From contig OW051471.1 of the NCBI GenBank assembly GCA_932521025.1, positions 6,758,001-6,822,000 of the forward strand: a stretch of 64,000 nt of DNA, given 5' to 3'. The position numbers and the translations under genes were made by a program. The notes under the pieces were generated by a model that saw only the letters and a list, made by a program, of their open reading frames with translations, did no database searches and was not told the origin of the DNA. The stretch comes from Oscheius onirici (lineage: Eukaryota > Nematoda > Chromadorea > Rhabditida > Rhabditidae). Numbering within the stretch: the stretch's first letter is position 1; the number at the start of each line of letters is the position of its first letter. Of this stretch, positions 54,246 to 64,000 are shown piece after piece.

Positions 54246-57200
54246 ATGCGCTTGGCGCCCACAGTCGCCTACTTGGGCGTTTCCATACTCGTCCTTCTTC
54301 TGTTCACAGTCTTCAGTCGATCCGATGGAACCAAGAAGTCATTGCCAGTGTCCGGCAGGACCAAGTACTCAGGTACGGTCACTCGCTCGAGAAAGAGTCG
54401 TTGCCGACGCGCGCGGCCAACAAGTGTTGCACATTTCTGTTTGCCGGAGATTACGTCCACGGACCGCACGGGTCGAGAGCAGCGCCTCCGTAAAAAAATG
54501 AGCACTATCCCGCCACGTTATTGATTATCCGAACATTCCACAGTTCACTTCGATCATTACAAAAAGTCTGAGCAAAAATCACTAGTCCAGGCTCTATAAA
54601 GAGCGACTATAATGCTGTTAGTCTAGTGAGCAATAATAACTGACCAGAGTCTCCCAAATGAACAAAAGATGAGACTTACCAATAGTCAGTAGAATTGGAA
54701 AAAAAAAGTGGCCAACCTTGACCAGATAATTAGCATAGATACGGAAGTTATTCCATCTAACTTTTTGAGCCGGTTATTGGAAGCAAATGGAGATGAAAAT
54801 TGGCTGGGAAAGGTTGAAGGAAAGAATCAAAGTCACGAGGGATAGCACATGACAATACGCAAAGTTGAACTCGAGTCTACCGTAGTCTGAAAATGAGATT
54901 TAGGACTGTCAGCTGATGACGGACTGCTGTTCTCAATCGACCGTCATCAAGTGCGAAGACGCAAAAGATCGACAGAACGGCCATCCCAGGGTGTTCGAGG
55001 TGTCGCCAAAGACTGCGGACGAGCATGTCATATGCGTCTCCGTTCCCGTAACGAGACCTACATGGTCCATCTTCACCGATGGCACCAGATTTCCACGCCG
55101 GTTAACAAGTAATTCTAATAAAAGGTTAAAACTGAAAGATGAGTGTTCAGAAGTGAGCCGCTCATCCACAATTCGCAGATCATTCCGATCGTGCAATACT
55201 TCGAAGGACCGAACGACGTCACCGCTCGAATCGGTACAGCTGCTCCCAACTGTATCTACAGGGCTCAAATTGTCGGATCGGATGAACATTCTATCGTCAA
55301 CGCCTGTGACAGCGACGACGGACTCGTGAGTATTTCGTCAGACCATTTAAAAGTTCTTTTCTCAGTTTGGAATGCTCGCCTTCCCGGACGGCGTGTATTC
55401 GGTCGAACCTATTATCAAAGAAGACGGAGACGTCTATGGAAGTACTCGACATGTGCAGCATGCTGCCCATCGCATCAAAAGACAAGTCTTCCATCCGGCC
55501 ATGGAGCCACATTCCAACGAGACGACTCATCAAGAGAGCTACGATCAAGGGTTGTGGGAAGATGTCCAAAGTGAGTTGAGACTCTTTTTTTCCGCAGACA
55601 AGGATGATGAACAAATAGAGCCTATTTCGGGGGCTTGGGTGACGCAACGAGACCAAGAGAGTCGGTAGGGTCAAGAGATGATCATTAGAGGCAATTTGGG
55701 GGTTTACGGGTCGATAAACGGTTAAAGTATTGCCGCGGAAGTGATTTGCATAAAACGGAAGACAAATATGATTTCAGTGCGAGACCGACGTTCGAGGCGT
55801 TCTGCAAACTCGTGGGACCATTATGTCGAAGCAATGGTTGTCGCCGACTCGAAAATGTTTGAATATCACGGATACAATCTCGAAGATTATGTTCTGACAC
55901 TATTCTCATCTGTCGCTTCCATCTATCGCCATCAATCTCTTCGTGCTTCTGTCAACATAATCGTAGTCAAACTCGTCATTCTCAAACACGAAAGTGCCGG
56001 ACCACAAGTCACTTCCAATGCTCAAGACACTCTTCAAAGGTTCTGTAGATGGCAAGCCTTGTACAACGACCGCGACGAGTCGTCTCCTTCTCATCACGAT
56101 GTGGCTATTCTTCTTACTCGAAGAGACATCTGTCGAGCTCCCGGCAAGTGTGATACTCTCGGTCTGGCAGAGCTGGGAACGATGTGTGACCCGCATAAAA
56201 GCTGTGCCATCATTGAAGATAACGGCTTGAGTGCAGCCTTCACTATTGCTCACGAACTTGGACATGTGTATGTTTTGATTTCCGGGTTGTGTGAACCAGC
56301 GATTTCAGATTCAACATTCCTCACGACGATGAACGAAGATGCTCTCAGTATATGCAAGTGACCAAGAGCAACTACCACATCATGGCTCCGACTCTCGAAT
56401 ACAATACCCATCCCTGGAGTTGGTCGGCCTGTAGTAGTGGTATGCTGGAGCGATTCTTAGAGTTCGAACTACTAATATCTGAAAATGAAATAATTTTAGC
56501 AATAACCGAGGACAGATTCAGTGCTTATTCGATCAGCCAATCCAGCGCAAATTCTACGAAGCCCTCTTCGAATCCCAACCTGCTGGAAGAAAGTACGACG
56601 TGCATCAACAGTGTCGCTTTGTTTTCGGTCCCCAGTCGGAACTCTGTCCATACATGCCAACCTGTAGACGACTTTGGTGTGCGACCTACTACGGAAATCA
56701 GATGGGATGTCGGACACAGCACATGCCGTGGGCAGACGGAACTCCTTGTGATCAATCCGACCGATCGGTATGTTCCTTTTATTTTTCTTATCTTTTCCTC
56801 AATTCCAGAAATATTGCCATCGAGGAGAATGTGTTGGTCTCGCTCCGGAACAACGATCGAAAATCGACGGTGGCTGGGGAGAATGGCAGCCTTGGGGACC
56901 GTGTAGTCGTTCCTGCGGAGGCGGAATCCAGAAAGCTCTTCGTGACTGTGACAATCCAAGGTTTGTTTCAATTTTGACACAAAGAAGATGTATTTCAGAC
57001 CATCGAATGGAGGAAAGTATTGTATTGGTCAGCGAGAACAGTACCGTTCGTGTAACACTCAGGAGTGTCCATGGGACACGACCGGATTCCGTGAGATGCA
57101 GTGTTCCGAATTCAATGGAAAAGACGTTGGAATTCATGGAGTCGCTGTCAACAACAACTGGGTTCCCAAATACACGGGAGTGGCTAACAATGAACGCTGC

Positions 57201-60200
57201 AAACTCTACTGTAGAATCTCAGGAACAGCTGCCAGTTATCTTTTGAAAGACAAGGTTAGCAAAGTACGAGAGTGGCACAGCCTGACACTGTCCAGCTTTT
57301 TTCGCAACACATTTTTGCTCCAGCTGTGCTGAACCCAGCTGCGCGAAAACGCAACATTAGTCTCAATTACGAGGGAATATAAATGTGATTTGAGGTAACC
57401 GACGGAACTCCCTGTGAACGAAATGGAGACGACATCTGTGTGGATGGAACCTGTATGACAGCTGGTTGTGACCACGTGCTTGGCTCTCCTTTGAAAAGAG
57501 ACAAATGTGGAATCTGTGGAGGAGACGACAGCACTTGTCGTGTCGTGACAGGCACATACAACGAAAGAGGCAGTTTCGGATACAACGAGGTCATGAAGAT
57601 TCCTGCCGGCTCGGCCAATATCGATATTCGACAGTACGGTTACAATGGACTGAAAGAGGACGACAACTATCTGTCTCTTCGAGCGTCGACTGGCGAATTT
57701 CTTCTCAATGGACACTTCCAAGTCAGTGTCTTCCGACAACAAATTGCCATCTCGGACGGAGTGCTTGACTATTCTGGAAGTGACAATGTGGTCGAAAGAA
57801 TCAACGGAACTGGGCCCATCAGGTGCTTTTCTTTGTCTTATATTATATTCACACCTTTTAGAACTGATATCTACGTTCATGTACTGTCTGTGGGAAATCT
57901 GAACCCGCCAGACATCCGCTATGAATACATGACAGCCGTCGACAGTCATGTCCGCTTGCGTCAGCAGTCTCTCGGATTCTTCTGGAGACCCGGAGAGCGC
58001 TGGAGTGACTGTGACCGTCTTTGCCAAGGATCTCAGTACCAGGATATCGTCTGTATCGATGCCACGACCAACCGACCGACCAATGAACGTTTCTGTCGAC
58101 AGAGAAAGCCACAAGCTCCAACTCGAATGTGCAACATCGAATGTGTGACCAAATGGAAGACGGACGATGTCGCGCCATGCGATTCTCGTTGTCATAATGG
58201 ACACGGACATGGAGAAAAGACTCAACGAGTTACATGTATCCGAGTTGAAGGAAACAGAGTCAGTGTAGCCAGGGAGACAGACTGCGATCGGACGAATCGA
58301 CCCACAGAACGAGTAGCCTGTCACGTCGACTGTTCAGGAACTGGAAGAAAATGGGTCTATTCCGAATGGTCACAGTGTTCTGTTAGTTGCGGCAAAGGAA
58401 TTCACACAAGGAATGCAAGCTGCGTCGACTCGGCTGGAAGATCTGTTCCAGAAAGTCAATGTGTCGGAGCGAAAGAGCCTACTCAACAGCCTTGTGTGCT
58501 ACATCCCTGCCCCAGATGGGTTTATGGCCATTGGAGTGAGTGCTCAAGAAGTTGCGATGGAGGAGTCAGGATGAGACATGCTCAGTGTATGGATGCAGCT
58601 GACAGAGAGATCGATCACAGACACTGTAGTTCAAAGGAGGACAGAGAAGTAAGATCAATTTTCTTCTAGAGCTATAAAAACTGTTTAGGTTTGTAACGAG
58701 AAATCTTGTACTTGGTGGTCATTTGGAGATTGGTCACAATGCTCAGTTACGTGTGGAGATGGCTTACAGACACGCCATGCGCAGTGTACTGATCGGAACC
58801 AGAGAGAACTACCGGATACGGACTGCAACATCAGAGAGAGAATCGTTCAAAAGCCGTGCGTTCGACCGAAATGTCCTTCTTGGAGGACAGGAGAATGGTC
58901 TGCTTGTTCAGTCAGCTGTGACGAAGGCTGGGAGACGAGAAGAGTCAGTTGTGTCAACGCTCGTGGAGATGATCTCGCTCTCGGTCAGTGTTTGGAAGGA
59001 GGAGCAGAAAAGCCCGCTTCTCATCGACAATGCAACCAAGGCTCGTGTCCCTTCTGGAGAACTGGAGAATGGACAGCTGTCAGTCCATTTCTTAAGCAAA
59101 TAATGACATATTTCAGTGCTCTGCTTCCTGTGGTACGGGGTCTCGTCAACGCAGTTTGGAATGTGTCTACCGTCAGCAGGTGGTGGACAATTCCTACTGT
59201 GGGGATACTCCTACTCCAAGCATCAATCAAGCTTGTACTCTTGTTCCCTGTTCCTTCTGGCAAACCTCTTCATGGTCAGCTTGTTCGACCAGTTGTGGAA
59301 CTGGAACTCAGAGTCGAGAAGTATTCTGTACCAAAGGGAATGAGAAAGAAAAAACAATGGATTCATACTGCGATAAGGTGAGCAGCTAGATATTCTTCAG
59401 CTAATAACAATTATTTATTTATTTCTATTTTGGGACAGTTTGTTTTAAATTTTAAATTAAATTACAGAGCACACGACCAAGAGACACGAAGGTGTGTACA
59501 CGTGAGAACTGTGAGTCACCGACGGCTGCTCCAATCGCCGAAGTTCCTGCCATTCGATGGGCTGTCGGTCCATGGAGTCAATGCTCTGCTGCTTGTGGTC
59601 GCGGGACACAGAAGCGGCTTGTCATCTGTCGTGACCATGTTCGAGATCTTCCCGACCGTTTCTGTGAACATCTAGAGAGGATGGAAGATGTACAACAATG
59701 TGAACTGAAGCCATGTACTTACTGGCGAACAGGACCATGGATGCCTGTAAGTTTCTTCGCTTTCACTTCAAGCAAAATACTTTAGTGTCCTGTGACATGC
59801 GGAGTACATGCTCAACAAAACCGAGTTGTTGCTTGTGTTTCACGCGATGCTTCCTACAATGTAACCGAATCCGATTGTGATCCTGCTCAACGTCCAGCCG
59901 TGGTAAAGTCTTGTCGTCTCCAAGCCTGTCCCAAAGGAGACCCTCTTCTTGGAACTTGGACTACTGAAGCATGGGGCCAGGTAGTAAATCATCTTTTTAG
60001 AGACAAAGAAAAAGTTTTAGTGCTCGAACAGCTGTGATGGTGGCTGGAAGAGCAGACTGGTCACTTGTTCCACAAATACTTGTGATGAGGAGAAGAAGCC
60101 GGCAGTGTTCGAGAAATGTAACGAAGAGCCTTGTCCTCCCCGATCCAACACAACTTGGCAGATTTCTCCTTGGACTCATGTAAGAAATAATTCTTTTTAA

Positions 60201-62559
60201 AACATACTTTTCAGTGTTCTGTCACTTGTGGTACTGGTGTTCAACGACGTCGTGTCTGGTGCGAAGACGCTACCTCTTTGCGAACACAATCCGATTCAAA
60301 GTGCGAAGAGGAAAAGCCGTCTGAAATGAGACCTTGCGAGTTGCCGAACTGCGATGCCACAAGACCCCAATGGCAGTCTTCGGCCTGGAGCGGGGTACGT
60401 GCTCGAAAACGTGCTCGAAATGGCACGCGTCGTCGTCGTCCGTCTCACATTCCACTGTAGCCCACTTTGTCTTTATCGTCTTCTTGCTCATCTCTCGCAG
60501 TTTTCAAAACTGGCTCCGCGCATCTCCGTGTCTTGTCCCGTGTCTCTATATGTGTTTATATGAAGAGTTCTACTCATTGTCCTTGTCCTTTTGCATGTAT
60601 TTATTCCTTCTGTGTGTCTATAGCTTGCACCCTCTGTCTATCCAATTCTTTCCTTCTTCCATAACGCATGTCTTTTAGTGTTCGGCCAAATGTGGAAGGG
60701 GCGTACGACGTCGACAGCTCAAATGTATAGACGGCAACACAAATTCGACTCTGGACACTTCGCGCTGCGATCCATCGCGTCGTCCTTTGGAGGAAGTGAA
60801 ATGTCGATCTGGACACTGTCCGCGATGGAGGGGAACACCCTGGAGCCTGGTGTGTTTTCTTCTCCGAGTGCTTCTACATCATTCCCCAGATACTAATCAT
60901 TTCTTGTCTTTCCAGTGTTCAACCACTTGTGGATCTGGAGTTCGACAGAGAGAAGTCTTCTGTCAGCGAGGAAGACGTCAACGAGCGAACGAGAGCGACT
61001 GCGATCCGAATGAAAAGCCACCGACCGAGAGCAAATGTATCGTTGCTCTTTGTCCGGCTTATCATTGGAAACCAACTCCTTGGAGCAAGGTATTCTTTCT
61101 TAAAACCTCTATTTTTGAGATTATTATTTCACTCAGGAATGGAAAGACTATGTTCTTTGGTAATTAAATATAGTGTGGTTGTAGAGGGCTTGCTTTTTAC
61201 ATTGAATTTTGTATAAATATAGTTTCAGTGCTTGGACAACTGCCAAAAGGGGCAGCAAAGTCGTCGGGTGTACTGTTTGAGCAACAGCGGAAAACGAGCA
61301 GCTCCCCGAATGTGTAGCAAACAGCCAATGCCTCCTCAATCCAGATCGTGCGATCTCTCCAAGTGTCCTTATGAGTGGGTTCCGGGACCCTGGCAATCGG
61401 TAATTTCTACAATTGGCAACCCAAAAACAACGTTTTCAGTGCTCGAGAACTTGCGGAACGGGAATCCAGATGAGAAATATCCAATGTCGAGTGAAGAGTA
61501 ACAACACAACCACGCGAGAAGATGAGCCCACTGTTCCGAAAGAACGTTGCACTGCCCACACTTTGCCGAATGAAACACAATCGTGTAATGTCACGCCTTG
61601 TGATGCCGACTTCCTCTGGAGTGTCGGACCGTGGGAATCAGTGAGTTTCAGAATCTTGCAGAAGGAGAATCCTGTTTTAGTGTTCGCAGACCTGTGGCCA
61701 AGGAATTCGAAGAAGAAGAGTTCGTTGTCAAACTCGAGAAGGAGGTCGTGCTTCAAGAGACCAATGCGAAGCCATCTCTCCAAGACCAAAACGAACACAG
61801 ACTTGTTCTCTTCGAAACTGTCTTCCAGCCACTTGTCACGAGATTAAAGGAACCGACGGAGCCCATACGCCAGACGGAAACTATACGGTTCTTTTGGACG
61901 GTTTCCCTATCCAAGTCTACTGTCACAAGATGAATCAAACAATTCCTGGCACATACATCAACCTCAAAGCCGAGAACAACTTTGCCGAAGTCTATGGGAA
62001 ACGGTATGTTGATTCTCAACTGGCAATGTACTATTTATTTAGACTGCTCTACCCGTACACATGTCCGAACAATGGAGAACGGAACGATTCCTGTCAGTGC
62101 ACTGATCACGGAGACGCGAACGCCGGCTTCACTCGCTTCCACAAAGTTCGAGTCGACCTCCTGAACAGGAAGATTAACAGTCGGTTTAGTTCTAAGATTT
62201 ATACGAGCATTTGCAGTCAATGATTTCACATTCGCCGAAACAATGTCCGGACAGAAGGTGGCCTATGGAACAGCCGGCGACTGCTTCAGTATGATCGAAT
62301 GTCCTCAGGGTCATTTCCAAATAGATCTGGTCGGAACTGGACTCAAAGTGGTCGATGACCTTCTCTGGGAGGACAAAGGACATCGGACATTTTCCAGACT
62401 AAGCAGAACAATGGTCCGTTGAGCTCTTTCCTTCTAACAAAAACATTTCAGAACAATGCTCGAGTAGAGGGTTACTGTGGCGGATACTGCGGCAAATGTG
62501 CTCCGGACAAGTACAAAGGTCTCATCTTCGAAATTGATCCCAAACAACTCTCTCCCTAG
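54246..62559 (+). CDS. gon-1: ADAMTS9/20-type metalloprotease GON-1
   Basis: A secreted, matrix-remodelling zinc protease; in worms it is required for gonad shape through distal tip cell migration. Exon 1 (from 54246) encodes a hydrophobic signal/anchor ([15 protein letters not shown]). Domains in order: prodomain ([20 protein letters not shown]); furin site RDRRSRR near 55790; reprolysin catalytic domain with zinc site HELGHV|FNIPHD, split by an intron near 56266, and the Met-turn IMAP; disintegrin-like region; a central TSP1 repeat ([17 protein letters not shown]); Cys-rich and spacer regions ([20 protein letters not shown]); about 17 further TSP1 repeats; and a C-terminal GON domain ([53 protein letters not shown]). 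It ends at TAG 62557-62559. Several intron borders are weak (for example TTTGAG before 57393). All catalytic residues are present, so it should be active. Confidence 0.95.
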
Positions 62560-63237
62560 TGGTTCTCTTTCCAGTACAGATATCAGGATCTCATTTCCAA
62601 TAGTCTCTTTAGTCTTCTACCGGTTCCCCATTTTCTCTTTCTATCTATTCACTGCCCTAGATTTCTAAATACCCGACAGCCTTTCTTCCTTCTATCTATT
62701 CCAATTGTTGTTCTAATAAGCATAATAACTTCTTTTAGGTATTTATTCCAGATGGTTGTTTTATCATATTAAATTCTCTTTACGCTGCTCTGAAAAATTC
62801 TGATCTCAGCGGATAAGAGGAGGAACCTGTTCCGTAGCAAGTTAAGCGGGAGATTGCTTTTTTTCTACTATGCGGGCAGTTGCAAAAGCTGATGGGCAGC
62901 GAATAGCTGGGATGAATGGAAAAGTTCGTCCGAAAAAGGCGGAAGGACCAAAACAGAAAGGCACTTGTATACCATTTTCACAGAGATCCCAAGCAAAAAG
63001 ACCAAGCAAAAGGGTTTCAAGGTTCTGCCCTTATTTTAGTGCAATGAGGTTGTGATAACCAGTTTTTCTTTTATACACGCGGATCTCTTCTATAAAGCTT
63101 CTCTATGTTCTCTCCAAATTTTACTCTCCAGGTTTTTTACAAGAGCTATGTTGGTCAAAGAACCGATCCAAACAGCTATTCCAGGTGGATGTCTCCGCCC
63201 TACGAGGCAGCATCCAATTATCTTGTTCGGATCTGCC
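62560..63237. other. Intergenic region after gon-1
   Basis: About 680 nt. T-rich sequence after the gon-1 stop probably holds its 3' UTR; no clear AATAAA is seen. An ORF at 62870-63055 is basic and low complexity and is not supported as a gene. Confidence 0.4.
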
Positions 63238-63852
63238 ATGGATTCCTCGGTCTCCTCTAGGCGTATTCTACTTTTCTGCTTGATCACGCTAGAATCAGTA
63301 TCACTTGGTCTCGCTTGTTTGAGTTCGGCCAATCCAACACCTGATATTACAACAACTACTCCTTTCCGTACGTTTATAAAAACTCCATTATCAAACCCGT
63401 TTTTATTTATTGAAATGAACAATTTTTAGCGTGTCCATGTGCTTTGCCGTCAACCGACACGACAGCTGAATGCAAGCCTCCCATATTCCCGCAACCTCCG
63501 GCTGGAGTCCCAACTCTCACTATCACATACAACACAGCAGACATGACTTGTCAAGGAGAAATGTCAGGTATTGGTTGTTTTTCTGAATGGTTGATACTAT
63601 TCTTTTGCACTGTTGCAATTTATTGAATTTAAGTCTAGACATAAGTTTTTTACAGGCTGCACAAAGTATCGTATAGTCACAAATGGACGATGCAACAATG
63701 CTGTCCAAACTTACGATCCAGCGACAGTATTACCGCTCATTTGTAACGGAGGGCCTCTTTTCCTTGGACCCGTGGATCCCGTAGTAAAGGTCTGTTTCAG
63801 TTTTGAGGAACCTTTTGAACAACAACTTTAGGTCGACTGTCAACCTAACTAA
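63238..63852 (+). CDS. Small secreted cysteine-rich protein, DUF281-like
   Basis: Exons are 63238-63367, 63430-63567, 63656-63789 and 63832-63852, about 140 residues. The start MDSSVSSRRILLFCLITLES is a signal peptide, which favours this ATG over one at 63148. A Thr/Pro-rich linker follows, then a domain with about eight cysteines (CPCALPSTDTTAECKPP, TLTITYNTADMTCQGEMSGC, VTNGRCNNAVQTYDP, PLICNGGP) that ends VDCQPN. This TITYN/MTCQ/LICNGG pattern recalls worm C6/DUF281-type secreted domains, whose function is unknown. The last intron is only 42 nt. The family call is tentative. Confidence 0.65.
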
Positions 63853-64000
63853 ACTACTTGCAAGATCAACTATGAGCTTATTGTCAATACTGCATTTATT
63901 AAATATTTATCGACTCTTCTTCGCTTACTGGATCACACAAATATGCGCCGTGTCTAGTAGAGAGGATAGTCGCTGTTAATAGGAGGGAAAAACTTGATCT
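63853..64000. other. Window end, nothing recognised
   Basis: AT-rich trailing sequence, probably 3' UTR of the small secreted-protein gene. No clear poly(A) hexamer beyond ATTAAATATT near 63897. Confidence 0.3.

Noticed and set aside
55297-58324. Long antisense ORFs opposite gon-1 exons, including one of 362 codons at 57236-58324
   Set aside because: They mirror the codon structure of conserved gon-1 exons and show no family motif of their own.

Overview
The window is nematode nuclear DNA, most likely from a rhabditid close to Caenorhabditis. Genes are compact, introns are very short (many 35-60 nt) and mostly end in TTTCAG, several start codons lie just after a splice-acceptor-like site (as expected for spliced-leader trans-splicing), and the gene content is worm-typical: an FN3-containing p120 catenin (JAC-1), ZAG-1, GON-1, SQD-1, a worm-type 7TM chemoreceptor, a TWK potassium channel and a worm-expanded CK1/TTBK-like kinase. 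From memory, jac-1, zag-1, gon-1 and the sqd-1/lsm-8/blos-2 neighbourhood all lie on C. elegans chromosome IV, so this looks like the same chromosomal element with rearranged order. All gene models were spliced by eye and have not been tested against transcripts.

Layout. 1-4.1 kb: the 3' part of jac-1 (+), convergent with a small EB1-type microtubule end-binding gene (-) that carries an in-frame TGA. 4.1-11 kb: a gene-poor stretch with scattered repeats and one small cysteine-rich membrane-protein gene. 11-15 kb: zag-1, a zinc-finger/homeodomain repressor. 16-19.3 kb: a LOTUS-domain gene and a small unrecognised gene whose stop codon abuts a foldback transposon. 20.9-29.6 kb: a chemoreceptor, a thioredoxin/nucleoredoxin-like gene and three tandem SLC7-type amino-acid transporters, partly spaced like an operon. 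30-32.7 kb: a TWK channel (-) with a long Pro/Thr/Glu repeat tail. 32.7-38 kb: gene-poor, with a TA-flanked inverted-repeat element. 38-45.6 kb: a TruA-type pseudouridine synthase, then sqd-1, lsm-8, an unrecognised charged protein and blos-2, all on the + strand and closely spaced. 46-47.3 kb: a degenerate kinase (-). 47.3-54.2 kb: a gene desert. 54.2-62.6 kb: gon-1, an ADAMTS metalloprotease with about 18 thrombospondin repeats and a GON domain. 63.2-63.9 kb: a small secreted cysteine-rich protein.

Functional links are limited, as expected for animal DNA. The thioredoxin-like gene and first two transporters (gaps of 124 and 79 nt) and the sqd-1/lsm-8/unknown/blos-2 series are the best candidates for shared polycistronic transcription. 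Large intergenic spaces upstream of zag-1 and gon-1 fit developmentally regulated genes. I found no CRISPR array, rRNA or convincing tRNA gene, and no clear novel multi-gene system. The oddest items are the disrupted EB1 and kinase genes, the tandem transporters with a shared C-terminal Glu-Arg-Phe tail, and the inverted-repeat elements.
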